Part shown: positions 1 to 8,258 of the stretch, piece by piece
Layout: every line of letters begins with the position of its first letter
Numbering within the stretch: position 1 is the first letter of the stretch
NCBI GenBank assembly: GCA_039930465.1
Contig: JBDTTU010000008.1
Location: 1-64,000 of the forward strand
Length of the DNA stretch: 64,000 bases
Source of the DNA: LMDS01 sp039930465
GTDB taxonomy: Bacteria; Pseudomonadota; Gammaproteobacteria; Burkholderiales; Burkholderiaceae_C
Direction: 5' to 3'
Position numbers and translations under genes: made by a program
The notes under the pieces: model-generated
Told to the model about the DNA's origin: nothing
Databases searched by the model: none
The model's input: only the letters and a program-made list of their open reading frames with translations

Positions 1-505
1 TGTCGAGCGCGCCGAAGGGTTCGTCGAGCAGCAGGATCTTCGGGTCGTTGGCGAGAGCGCGGGCCAGCGCCACACGCTGCTGCATCCCGCCTGAGAGTTG
101 TTTGGGGAAGTGCGATTCGAAGCCGGTGAGCCCGACCTCGGCGATGAAGCGCTTCGCGATCTCGGCTTGCGCCGCGGGCAGCATGCCTTTCTCACGCAGC
201 CCGAAACAGATGTTCTCGCGCACGTTCAGCCACGGGAAGAGCGTGTAGCTCTGGAACACCATGCCGCGGTCGGCGCCCGGGCCGGTGACGGCCTGGCCGT
301 CGAGCAAGACCTGGCCGACGGTGGGCGTGTCGAGGCCGGCGACGATGCGCAGCAACGTCGACTTGCCGCAGCCCGACGGCCCGAGGATGGTGATGAAGTC
401 GTTGTTCGCCACTTCCAGGCTGGTCGGTTGCAATGCGAGCGTGGGCGCACCGCGGTTGACACCCGGGAACGTGCGGCCGACGCCTTGAATGGAGAGTTGG
501 CTCAC
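1..505 (-). CDS. ABC transporter ATP-binding protein, NitT/TauT/SsuB type (partial, 3' end outside window)
   Basis: Cytoplasmic ATPase subunit that would power the neighbouring permease. About 168 N-terminal residues are visible: Walker A GPSGCGKS near residues 42-49, the Q-loop region with MVFQSYTLFPW, the LSGGMQQRVALARAL signature and Walker B LLLDEPFGALD. The start is a GTG that overlaps the permease stop as GTGA, so translation is probably coupled. The signature places it in the nitrate/taurine/sulfonate importer class, but this does not fix the substrate. The C-terminal third lies beyond base 1. Confidence 0.9.
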   Translation of the reverse strand, partial: MSQLSIQGVGRTFPGVNRGAPTLALQPTSLEVANNDFITILGPSGCGKSTLLRIVAGLDTPTVGQVLLDGQAVTGPGADRGMVFQSYTLFPWLNVRENICFGLREKGMLPAAQAEIAKRFIAEVGLTGFESHFPKQLSGGMQQRVALARALANDPKILLLDEPFGALD

Positions 506-1275
506 AGCGCCGCCCACTTGAACATCGCACGGTTCAGGCGCTTGAACCCGAGGTCCGACACCAGCCCGATCACGCCGATCGTGATGATCCCGAAGATGAT
601 CTGGTCGGTGGCCAGCAGCGCCTGGCTGTCGGTGATCATGTGGCCGATGCCCTCGCTGGCACCGATCAGTTCGGCCACGATCACGTAGGTCCAGGCCCAG
701 CCGAGCACCAGGCGCAGCGTCTCGGCGATCTGCGGCGCAGCAGCCGGGATCAACACCCGCTTGACGATGCCCCGATCGCTCGCGCCCAGCGTGTACGCGG
801 CTTCGACCAGGTCGCGCCGGATGCCGCCGACCTGCAGGGCGATCATCAACACGATCTGGAAGAACGAGCCGATGAAGATCAGGGCGAGCTTCTGCGCTTC
901 GCCGATGCCGGCCCACAGGATCAACAGCGGGATGAAGGCAGAGGCCGGCAGGTAGCGTGCGAACGAGACGAAGGGCTCGAAGAAGGCCTCGACCGGCTTG
1001 TACGCACCCATCAGCACGCCGAGCGGCACGGCCAGCACGGCAGCGATGACGAAGCCGCCGAGCACGCGCCAGACCGTGAAGCCGATGTCTTTCGCGAAGC
1101 CCTGTTCGGTCAGCAAGACCCAACCCGACCTGAACATCGCGACGGGGTCAGCCAGAAAGGTCTTGGGCACAAAGCCGCCCAGCGTGGCGAATGCCCACAC
1201 GGCAAAGAAAAGCACGAAGAACAGGAGGCCCAGGGCGTTGCGCCGCCCCGGGCTGACCTCGCGAAGCGGCTTCAA
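502..1275 (-). CDS. ABC transporter permease, SsuC/TauC-like
   Basis: Inner-membrane permease of 257 residues, the usual size for the NitT/TauT class. The N-terminal membrane segment begins after a short basic stretch (LLFFVLFFAVWAFATLGGF). The cytoplasmic EAA loop that docks on the ATPase is recognisable in EAAYTLGASDRGIVKRVLIP. The gene lies 18 bases downstream of the substrate-binding protein gene and its stop overlaps the ATPase start, so the order binding protein-permease-ATPase forms a three-gene operon transcribed leftward. The family is secure, the substrate unknown. Confidence 0.9.
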   Translation of the reverse strand: MKPLREVSPGRRNALGLLFFVLFFAVWAFATLGGFVPKTFLADPVAMFRSGWVLLTEQGFAKDIGFTVWRVLGGFVIAAVLAVPLGVLMGAYKPVEAFFEPFVSFARYLPASAFIPLLILWAGIGEAQKLALIFIGSFFQIVLMIALQVGGIRRDLVEAAYTLGASDRGIVKRVLIPAAAPQIAETLRLVLGWAWTYVIVAELIGASEGIGHMITDSQALLATDQIIFGIITIGVIGLVSDLGFKRLNRAMFKWAAL

Positions 1276-1293
1276 GCGCGCAGCTTCTGGGTC

Positions 1294-2247
1294 TTACTTG
1301 ATGAAGCTGGTGTCGGCCAGCGTGCTCAGGTCGGGGATCTTCTTGATGCTGCCGATCTCGAGCAGCAGGTCGGCTGCTTCCTTGCTGAACTGGGCGTGCT
1401 CGCCGGCGAAGAACTTCTGGTTCGCCGCACGGTCCTGCCAGCGCAGATAGGCCTGCGATTTCTCGAACGCCTCGCCGCTCTGCTTGACGTCGGCTCCCAT
1501 GATCTCGAAGCTCTTCTTCGGTTCCTTCTTGATCATGTCGAGCGCGTCGAAGTAGCCGTCGGCGAGCGCCTTCGCGGCTTTGGGGTTCTCCTTCAGGAAC
1601 TTGGGCGTGCAGCCGACCGTGTCCATCACCATCGGGTAGTCGAGCGTGGTTGCGATGATCTTGCCGGCCTCGGGCTTGGCGCGCACCGCGCTGAGGTAGG
1701 GCTCGTAGGTCATGCCGGCGTCGAAGTCGGTGGTGCCGGCGATCATCGCGTTGGCGACGGGTTGCGGCTCGAGCGTCAGCACCTTCACGTCCTTGATCGA
1801 CAGGCCGTTCTTCTTCAGCATCCAGGCCAGGCCGAAGTACGGCGCCGTGCCGGGGGCCGAGGCGGCGACGGTCTTGCCCTTCAGATCGGCGATCTTCATG
1901 ATGCTCGGCTTGACGACCATGCCGTCGGCGCCATAACTCTTGTCGAGCTGGAAGATCTGCGTGGTGGCCACGCCGTTGGCGTTCCAGACGACCCAGGTTT
2001 CCACCGTGGTGGCGGCGCACTGCACGTCGCCTGAGGCGATGGCGAGGTGGCGGTCTTTCTGCGGGATCTTCTTGATCGATACATCGAGACCGAACTTCTT
2101 GAACAGGCCGGCCTCCTTGGCAAGCGTCAGCGGGGCAAAGCCGGTCCAGCCCGACATCGCGATCGTGACCTTGGTGTCCTGGGCGAAAGCGGGTGCGGCG
2201 GCGATCAGGCCGGCAAGGGTCGCGAGCTTGGCAAGCTTGAAGATCAT
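1294..2247 (-). CDS. ABC transporter substrate-binding protein (NMT1/THI5-like fold)
   Basis: Periplasmic binding protein, 317 residues, with a signal peptide ending in APAFAQ before the mature start DTKVTIAMSGW. The pattern of an N-terminal strand, 'GWTGFAPLTLAKEAGLFKK' and a 'DLKGKTVAASAPG' hinge strand is that of NitT/TauT-type (NMT1/THI5-like) proteins. Two adjacent ATG codons (2250 and 2247) follow an AGGAG; the second is better spaced (5 bases) and is used here. It diverges from hutG across about 105 bases that hold a copy of the hut operator, so its ligand may be histidine, urocanate or a related compound. That is inference. Confidence 0.85.
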   Translation of the reverse strand: MIFKLAKLATLAGLIAAAPAFAQDTKVTIAMSGWTGFAPLTLAKEAGLFKKFGLDVSIKKIPQKDRHLAIASGDVQCAATTVETWVVWNANGVATTQIFQLDKSYGADGMVVKPSIMKIADLKGKTVAASAPGTAPYFGLAWMLKKNGLSIKDVKVLTLEPQPVANAMIAGTTDFDAGMTYEPYLSAVRAKPEAGKIIATTLDYPMVMDTVGCTPKFLKENPKAAKALADGYFDALDMIKKEPKKSFEIMGADVKQSGEAFEKSQAYLRWQDRAANQKFFAGEHAQFSKEAADLLLEIGSIKKIPDLSTLADTSFIK

Positions 2248-2318
2248 CATCTCTCCTGGGTGTGGGGGGTGAGTGCGTTGCCTGATGCAAGGCGCGTGCC
2301 GGAGTCTACACTTTGGCC

Positions 2319-2340
2319 CTGACTTGTCTAGGCCACTTTG
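2319..2340. promoter_or_regulatory. Putative hut operator, degenerate copy
   Basis: This stretch matches 17 of 22 positions of the perfect palindrome at 8166-8187, including the core GTCTAG and the right half-site CCACTTTG. It lies between the divergent starts of the transporter operon and hutG, so one bound regulator could control both. The core resembles TGGTCTAGACCA sites bound by HutC/DasR-type GntR regulators; no such regulator is encoded in the window. Confidence 0.55.
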
Positions 2341-2353
2341 GAGCCCGCCGCCC

Positions 2354-3151
2354 ATGGATTCGACGCTGTTTTCGCTGCACAGTGGCAGCCTGCCTTTGCT
2401 GGTGTCGTTCCCGCACGCTGGTACCCAGATCCCCGACGCGCTGGCCGCGCGCATGACACCCACAGCGCTGCAGCGCGCCGACGTCGACTGGCATCTGCCG
2501 CAGCTCTACGCGTTCGCGAAAGAGATGGGCGCGAGCCTGCTCAGCGCCCAGTTCGCCCGCCACGTGATCGACCTCAACCGCCCGCCCGAAGGCACCAGCT
2601 TGTATCCGGGGCAAGACGTGACCGGTCTGCTGCCGCTCGACACCTTCCGCAAGGAGCCTCTGTACCTGCCCGGCCAGGCTCCGGTGGCGGCCGAGGCGGA
2701 AGAACGCCGCGAACGTTACTGGCAGCCGTACCACGACGCCTTGCGGGCAGAGCTCGACCGCCTGCGGGCCACGCACGGCTCGGTCGTGCTGTGGGACGCG
2801 CATTCCATCGCCAGCCGACTGCCGCGCTTTTTCGACGGCAAGCTGCCCGACATGAACCTGGGCACGGCCGACGGGCAGTCTTGCGCCCCGCCGCTGCAGG
2901 CGGCGGCCGAAGCGGTGCTCGGCCAGCAGTCGCTGCACACGCATGTGAGCAACGGCCGTTTCAAGGGCGGCCACATCACGCGCCACTACGGCGCGCCCAA
3001 GAACGGCGTGCACGCGCTGCAGCTCGAGATGTGCCAGAGCACCTACATGAACGAGGCTGCGCCGTTCGCCTACCGGCCCGATCTGGCGGCGCAGGTGCAG
3101 CCGCTGCTGCGTGGCCTGCTCGATGCGGTGTTGAAAGCGCGCGCCGGCTGA
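2354..3151 (+). CDS. hutG: N-formylglutamate deformylase (amidohydrolase) HutG
   Basis: Hydrolyses N-formyl-L-glutamate to glutamate and formate, the last step of the five-step histidine pathway. The protein has 265 residues, typical for the family. Family features include SFPHAGTQIP near the N-terminus (metal-binding His in FPHAG), DWHLPQLY, VLWDAHSIASRLP and the HYGAPKNGVHALQLEM segment. The ATG at 2354 is preceded by GGAG about ten bases upstream and starts at the family's expected N-terminus. It is the only hut gene here on the plus strand; its product follows that of HutF, encoded 1.3 kb away on the other strand. Confidence 0.93.
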   Translation: MDSTLFSLHSGSLPLLVSFPHAGTQIPDALAARMTPTALQRADVDWHLPQLYAFAKEMGASLLSAQFARHVIDLNRPPEGTSLYPGQDVTGLLPLDTFRKEPLYLPGQAPVAAEAEERRERYWQPYHDALRAELDRLRATHGSVVLWDAHSIASRLPRFFDGKLPDMNLGTADGQSCAPPLQAAAEAVLGQQSLHTHVSNGRFKGGHITRHYGAPKNGVHALQLEMCQSTYMNEAAPFAYRPDLAAQVQPLLRGLLDAVLKARAG

Positions 3152-3167
3152 GCGTGCTCGCCCCGCC

Positions 3168-4403
3168 TCAGTGCAGTGCCGTGTGCACGCCGCGGTGCAG
3201 CCGCGCGCGCAACGGGCTCGCGCCGATCGCGTACGACAACTCGGCCGGGTGGTCGACATTCCACAAGCACAGGTCGGCTTGCTTGCCCACTTCGACCGTG
3301 CCGTGCGTAGCCTGCAAGCCAAGCGCGCGGGCCGCTTGGCGCGTGACACCGAGCAGCGCTTCGGCGGGCGTCAGCCGAAACAGCGTGCAGGCCATGTTCA
3401 TCATCAACGGCAGGTGCGTGCCGGGGCTGGTACCGGGGTTGCAGTCGGTCGACACCGCCATCGGCACGCCGTGCTGGCGCAGCAGCGCGATCGGCGGCAG
3501 CTTTGTCTCGCGCAGGAAATAATACGCGCCGGGCAGCATGACCGCCACGGTGCCGGCGCGTGCCATCGCGATCACGCCGGCTTCGTCGAGGTGTTCCAGG
3601 TGGTCGGCCGACAAGGCGCCGAACTCGGCGGCGAGCGCCGCACCGCCCTGGTTCGACAACTGCTCTGCGTGCAGCTTGACCGGCAGGCCCTGCGCGCGCG
3701 CCGCTTCGAACACGCGCCGTGTTTGTGCCGGCGTGAAGCCGATGGTGTCGCAGAACGCATCGACGGCATCTGCCAGCTTCAGCCGCGCCGCTTCGGGCAG
3801 GATGTGCTCGACGATCTCGTCGATGTAGGCGTCGGGCCGGCCCGTGAATTCAGGCGGCACGGCGTGGGCAGCGAGCAGCGTGGTGCGCACGTCGACGGGA
3901 AAATGTTCGCCGAGTTCGCGCGCCACGTGCAGGCACTTCAGCTCGGCCTTCTGCGACAGGCCGTAGCCCGACTTGATCTCGACCGTGGTCACGCCGTGCT
4001 GCATCAGGCTGCGCAACCGGCGCGCCGATTGGGCCAGCAGGTCGGCACTTTGGGCGTCGCGGGTCTGGCGCAGCGTCGAGAGAATGCCGCCGCCGGCCTT
4101 GGCGATGTCTTCGTAGCTCGCGCCTTGCAAACGCATCTCGAACTCGCGCGCACGGTCGCCGGCGTAGACGAGGTGCGTGTGGCAGTCGATCAGCCCTGGC
4201 GTGAGCAGCGCGCCTTCGGCGTCGAGCTCGGCCAGCACCGGAACTGCGGCGTTGAGCTGGTCGGCCCGGCCGACGCCCGCGATGCGGCCGTTCGTGATGG
4301 CGACGATGCCGGCGGCAGCGACACTGCAGGTGTCGTCGCTGCAGGTGACGACACGCGCGTTGCGAATCAGCAGGTCGATGTGGGGCGGCTGGGTGCTTGG
4401 CAT
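3168..4403 (-). CDS. hutI: Imidazolonepropionase HutI
   Basis: Cytoplasmic amidohydrolase converting 4-imidazolone-5-propionate to N-formimino-L-glutamate. It has 411 residues, as usual. The metal-binding motif CHTHLVYAGDR follows the N-terminal beta-sandwich part, the segment VEIKSGYGL matches the family signature, and SADHLEHLDEAG and the late STDCNPGTSP contribute metal and substrate contacts. It starts 9 bases downstream of the hutF stop and is the last gene of the leftward hutU-D-F-I operon. Confidence 0.96.
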   Translation of the reverse strand: MPSTQPPHIDLLIRNARVVTCSDDTCSVAAAGIVAITNGRIAGVGRADQLNAAVPVLAELDAEGALLTPGLIDCHTHLVYAGDRAREFEMRLQGASYEDIAKAGGGILSTLRQTRDAQSADLLAQSARRLRSLMQHGVTTVEIKSGYGLSQKAELKCLHVARELGEHFPVDVRTTLLAAHAVPPEFTGRPDAYIDEIVEHILPEAARLKLADAVDAFCDTIGFTPAQTRRVFEAARAQGLPVKLHAEQLSNQGGAALAAEFGALSADHLEHLDEAGVIAMARAGTVAVMLPGAYYFLRETKLPPIALLRQHGVPMAVSTDCNPGTSPGTHLPLMMNMACTLFRLTPAEALLGVTRQAARALGLQATHGTVEVGKQADLCLWNVDHPAELSYAIGASPLRARLHRGVHTALH

Positions 4404-4412
4404 GGTGTCCTC

Positions 4413-5810
4413 TCAAACCTCGTGCAGCAGTTGGCTTCTGGCGGCGACGAATCGTTCGCAGGCCGGGCCTTCGAGCGCGTGCCGGCCGCGGGTGATGCGC
4501 TGTTGCCCACCGACCCACACGTCGCGCACGCTGTTGCGGCCGTGGCTCGCGAACACGTGGTTCGCGAGCACCTGTGAAGGGCTCAGGCCGGCGAGCGTTT
4601 GTGACACATCGAGCACGACGAAGTCGGCCTGTGCGCCAACCGTGAGCGCGCCGACCGGCCGCCCGCTGGCGCGGGCACCGCCGTTCGCGCCGGCGAGCCA
4701 GAGCTGGTCGGCGACCTGCGGGTAGCGCGTGCTGGCGAGCACGTTGCGTTGTTGGCGGGTCAGGCGTTGCGAGTATTCGAGCAGCCGCAGTTCTTCGGCC
4801 GCATTCACGCTGGCGTGGCTGTCGGAGCCGACGCCCCACCGGCCACCGGCCGCAGCCCAGCCGACAGCGTCGAATACGCCGTCGCCGAGGTTCGCTTCGG
4901 TGCTCGGGCACAGGCCGGCCGTGGCGCCGCTGGCGGCGGCGGCGCGGGTTTCGGCGGCATCCATGTGGGTGGCGTGCACGAGACACCAGCGTGCATCGAC
5001 AGCGGTGTTCGCGAGCAGCCACTGCACCGGGCGCTGACCGCACCAGGCAATGCACTCGGCCACTTCCTGGGCCTGCTCGGCGATGTGCACGTGGATCGGT
5101 GCCGTGGCATCGATCGTTTGCAAGCCTGCGAGCAATTCGTTCAACGCGGGCGGCGCCACGGCGCGCAATGAATGTGCCGCCACGCCGGCGCGAGCGCCCT
5201 GCGCACGAACGCACTCGACGATGCGCAGAAGGCTGTCGACGCTGTTGATGAAACGCCGCTGGTCGGCGCGCGGTGGCTGCGCACCGAAGCCGGCGTTTTG
5301 GTACAGCACCGGAAGCAGCGTGATGCCGATGCCGGCACGCTTGGCTGCGGCGAGCAGGCGCTGCGACATTTCAGCCGGGTCGGCATAGGGCCGGCCCGAC
5401 TCACCGTGGTGCAGGTAGTGAAACTCGCAGACCGAGGTGTGGCCGGCTTGCAGCATCTCGACGTACAGGTGGGTGGCGATGTCTTCGAGTTGCTCGGGCG
5501 AGACGGCGAGCGCGAAGCGGTACATCAGCGCGCGCCAGGTCCAGAAGCTGTCGCTCGCACTGCCAGCACTGCGGTACTCGGACAGCCCGGCGAAAGCGCG
5601 CTGGAACGCGTGCGAATGCAGATTGGGCATGCCGGCGACCAAGGGGCCGGCGGCGTGCATGACGTGACCGGCGGCCCCTGGATCGACCCTTCGCACATCG
5701 TTCAGGCTGCCGGTTTCGTCCCACGCAAGCAGCACGTTTTCCGCCCAGCCTTCGGGCAGCAAGGCGTGCGCGGCGAACAGCGCGCGCTGCGGGTCGGTGG
5801 GTGCGGTCAT
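4413..5810 (-). CDS. hutF: N-formimino-L-glutamate deiminase HutF
   Basis: Deaminates formiminoglutamate to N-formylglutamate and ammonia, which commits this organism to the HutF/HutG route. The protein has 465 residues with amidohydrolase motifs NLHSHAFQRAFAG, VHIAEQ, LVHATHM, CPSTEANLGDG and GSDSHASVN carrying the metal ligands and catalytic Asp. The ATG at 5810 overlaps the hutD stop as ATGA, supporting this start over longer in-frame extensions. Together with hutG it completes the route to glutamate. Confidence 0.95.
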   Translation of the reverse strand: MTAPTDPQRALFAAHALLPEGWAENVLLAWDETGSLNDVRRVDPGAAGHVMHAAGPLVAGMPNLHSHAFQRAFAGLSEYRSAGSASDSFWTWRALMYRFALAVSPEQLEDIATHLYVEMLQAGHTSVCEFHYLHHGESGRPYADPAEMSQRLLAAAKRAGIGITLLPVLYQNAGFGAQPPRADQRRFINSVDSLLRIVECVRAQGARAGVAAHSLRAVAPPALNELLAGLQTIDATAPIHVHIAEQAQEVAECIAWCGQRPVQWLLANTAVDARWCLVHATHMDAAETRAAAASGATAGLCPSTEANLGDGVFDAVGWAAAGGRWGVGSDSHASVNAAEELRLLEYSQRLTRQQRNVLASTRYPQVADQLWLAGANGGARASGRPVGALTVGAQADFVVLDVSQTLAGLSPSQVLANHVFASHGRNSVRDVWVGGQQRITRGRHALEGPACERFVAARSQLLHEV

Positions 5811-6397
5811 GAGCTTCGATCGTGGCACAAACGCACGAGCAGCAACGCGCCGGCGGGTTGCGGCTTGGCGCAGATGCGCGGCGGCAATCCCCGCCACAAC
5901 AGGGCCTGCATTGGACCGAGTGTTTCGGGCGATGTGCCGGTCACGAGCCACTCGCCTTCGCTGCACAGCAGCAGCGTGACATCGGCGCTCGCCGGCTCAA
6001 AGGTGCTGCGGTGCACCGTTACGCCAGCGGCCAAGGCGCCGCGCCGCGTCATCACGTTGAAGTCGCTGCTCGGGCCGTCGATCAGGGCCGCGGAAAGCAG
6101 TGTGTCGCCGCTGAAGTTGAACGGCGCGAGCGCTTGGTCGAGCCTGTGATCGATCTCGCCGCCGCCAGAACGCAGGCGCATGCCCGCGCCCCGCAGCAAG
6201 ACGATGCAGCGGTCGACGCCGGGGAATGCCGAGAACGGTGCGTCACGTTCGACTTCGGCCACGCTGAAGCGCCAGTCGAAATCACCGGCGCCAGCATTCA
6301 GCGGCCGGACCGCGATCTCGTGCGTCAGCCCGGCGCCGTTCTTCCACGGCTGCGGTGTGATGCGGCGCAGGTCGAAGCGCTCGGGCGCGAGACTCAC
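5807..6397 (-). CDS. hutD: HutD family protein
   Basis: Cupin-fold protein of 196 residues found in hut operons; its role is not firmly established and has been proposed to limit or tune histidine breakdown. The N-terminal signature ITPQPWKNGAGLTHEIA and the following DFDWRFSVAEVERDAPFSAFPGVDR segment are characteristic. Translation starts at a GTG (6397) that overlaps the hutU stop as GTGA, and the gene ends by overlapping hutF as ATGA, so three hut genes are translationally coupled. Confidence 0.9.
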   Translation of the reverse strand: MSLAPERFDLRRITPQPWKNGAGLTHEIAVRPLNAGAGDFDWRFSVAEVERDAPFSAFPGVDRCIVLLRGAGMRLRSGGGEIDHRLDQALAPFNFSGDTLLSAALIDGPSSDFNVMTRRGALAAGVTVHRSTFEPASADVTLLLCSEGEWLVTGTSPETLGPMQALLWRGLPPRICAKPQPAGALLLVRLCHDRSS

Positions 6398-8133
6398 GTG
6401 CCGAGCATCGGCAGCTTGAGCCCCTGCGCGCGTGCCGTCTGCGCCGCCAGCGCGTAACCGGCGTCGGCATGGCGCATCACACCCGAGCCGCTGTCGTTGA
6501 CGAGCACCCGCGCCAGACGCTTCGCCGCGGCTTCGCTGCCGTCGGCCACGATCACCATGCCCGCATGCTGCGAGTAGCCCATGCCGACCCCGCCGCCGTG
6601 GTGCAGCGAGACCCACGTGGCGCCACCGGCGCAGTTGAGCAGCGCGTTGAGCAGCGGCCAGTCGGAGACGGCGTCGGTGCCGTCTTTCATCGATTCTGTT
6701 TCGCGGTTCGGGCTGGCGACCGAGCCGGTGTCGAGGTGGTCACGGCCGATCACGATCGGCGCCTTGAGTTCACCGCTCTTCACCATCTCGTTGAAGGCCA
6801 GGCCCGCGAGGTGGCGCTCGCCCAGGCCCAGCCAGCAGATGCGAGCCGGCAAGCCCTGGAACGCGATGCGCTGAGCAGCCATGTCGAGCCAGCGGTGCAC
6901 GTGGTGGTTGTGTGGGAACAGTTCCTTGATCTTGCGGTCGGTCTTGTGGATGTCTTCGGGGTCGCCCGAGAGCGCGACCCAGCGGAACGGGCCCTTGCCT
7001 TCGCAGAACAGCGGGCGGATGTAGGCCGGCACGAAACCGGGGAAATCGAACGCGTTCTTCAGGCCTTCGTCGAAGGCCACCTGGCGGATGTTGTTGCCGT
7101 AGTCGACGGTGTGAACGCCCATGGCGTGGAAGTCAAGCATGGCCTGCACATGCACTTTGCACGACGCGCCGGCTGCTGCTTTGAGGTGCGCGTGCTGGGA
7201 AGAGTCTTCTTGTGCTTCGCGCCACTGCGCGACGGACCAGCCGGTCGGAAGGTAACCGTGAATGAGGTCGTGTGCCGAGGTCTGGTCGGTGACGAGGTCG
7301 GGCTTCATGCCACCCGCCTTGGCGCGCTTCACGAGTTCGGGCAGCAGCTCGGCGGCGTTGCCGAGCAGGCCGATCGACACCGCTTCGCGGCGTTCGGTGT
7401 AGTGGCGCACCCGTGCGAGCGCGTCGTCGAGATCACGCGCCTGCTCGTCGATGTAGCGTGTGCGCAAGCGGAAGTCGAGGCTCGCCTGCTGGCATTCGAT
7501 GTTGAGCGACACCGCGCCAGCGAAGCTCGCCGCCAGCGGCTGCGCGCCGCCCATGCCGCCGAGTCCGGCGGTCAATATCCAGCGACCGGCCATGTCACCG
7601 CCGAAATGCTGGCGGCCGGCTTCGGCGAAAGTTTCATACGTGCCTTGCACGATGCCCTGAGTGCCGATGTAGATCCACGAGCCAGCCGTCATTTGCCCGT
7701 ACATGAACAGGCCCTGGCGATCGAGTTCGTGGAAGTGTTCCCAGGTCGCCCACTTCGGCACGAGGTTCGAGTTGGCAAGCAAAACCCGCGGGGCGTCGCT
7801 GTGGGTCTTGAAGATGCCGACCGGTTTGCCCGACTGGATCAGCAGCGACTCGTCGTCTTCGAGCGTACGCAGGCACTCGAGGATCTTGTCGAAGCAGGCC
7901 CAGTCGCGCGCCGCGCGGCCGATGCCGCCGTAGACCACCAGGTCTTCAGGTCGTTCGGCCACCTCGGGGTCGAGGTTGTTCTGCAGCATGCGGTAGGCCG
8001 CTTCGGTGAGCCACGACTTGCAGCTGAGCGTGCTGCCGCGCGGCGCGCGCACCACCCGGCCGGGCGCAGAGCGGGCACCGCGGGCGACGGCGTCGGCGTC
8101 GGCAAGGGAATTCAGGTCGGTGCTGGAGTTCAT
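6394..8133 (-). CDS. hutU: Urocanate hydratase HutU
   Basis: NAD-dependent enzyme converting urocanate to imidazolonepropionate, the second step of histidine breakdown. It has 579 residues, slightly longer than the usual ~555 because of an N-terminal extension. Recognisable segments are LVVYGGIGRAARDW, GMYGQMTAGSWIYIGTQGI-type region (FMYGQMTAGSWIYIGTQGIV), TAGLGGMGGAQPLA for nucleotide binding and HHGGGVGMGYSQHAG near the C-terminus with the active-site region. It is first in the leftward operon and is preceded by the palindromic operator at 8166-8187. No histidine ammonia-lyase gene lies beside it. Confidence 0.97.
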   Translation of the reverse strand: MNSSTDLNSLADADAVARGARSAPGRVVRAPRGSTLSCKSWLTEAAYRMLQNNLDPEVAERPEDLVVYGGIGRAARDWACFDKILECLRTLEDDESLLIQSGKPVGIFKTHSDAPRVLLANSNLVPKWATWEHFHELDRQGLFMYGQMTAGSWIYIGTQGIVQGTYETFAEAGRQHFGGDMAGRWILTAGLGGMGGAQPLAASFAGAVSLNIECQQASLDFRLRTRYIDEQARDLDDALARVRHYTERREAVSIGLLGNAAELLPELVKRAKAGGMKPDLVTDQTSAHDLIHGYLPTGWSVAQWREAQEDSSQHAHLKAAAGASCKVHVQAMLDFHAMGVHTVDYGNNIRQVAFDEGLKNAFDFPGFVPAYIRPLFCEGKGPFRWVALSGDPEDIHKTDRKIKELFPHNHHVHRWLDMAAQRIAFQGLPARICWLGLGERHLAGLAFNEMVKSGELKAPIVIGRDHLDTGSVASPNRETESMKDGTDAVSDWPLLNALLNCAGGATWVSLHHGGGVGMGYSQHAGMVIVADGSEAAAKRLARVLVNDSGSGVMRHADAGYALAAQTARAQGLKLPMLGT

Positions 8134-8165
8134 GTTCGGCGGCTTTCAGACAGGCAGACGGTGGG

Positions 8166-8187
8166 CAAAGTGGTCTAGACCACTTTG
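8166..8187. promoter_or_regulatory. Perfect 22-bp palindromic operator upstream of hutU
   Basis: The two 11-base arms (left arm CAAAGTGGTCT) are perfect inverted repeats centred on CTAG, 33 bases upstream of the hutU start. The core TGGTCTAGACCA matches the sites known for HutC/DasR-subfamily GntR regulators. A degenerate copy lies between the ABC transporter operon and hutG. Repression by a HutC-like protein relieved by urocanate is the natural model; the regulator gene itself is not in the window. Confidence 0.75.
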
Positions 8188-8258
8188 TCCCGAGCATGCA
8201 AGAAGTCGGCAGCGCCGTCAACCGGGGCGCGGCCATGCGCCGAACCGGGGCGCGTCTT

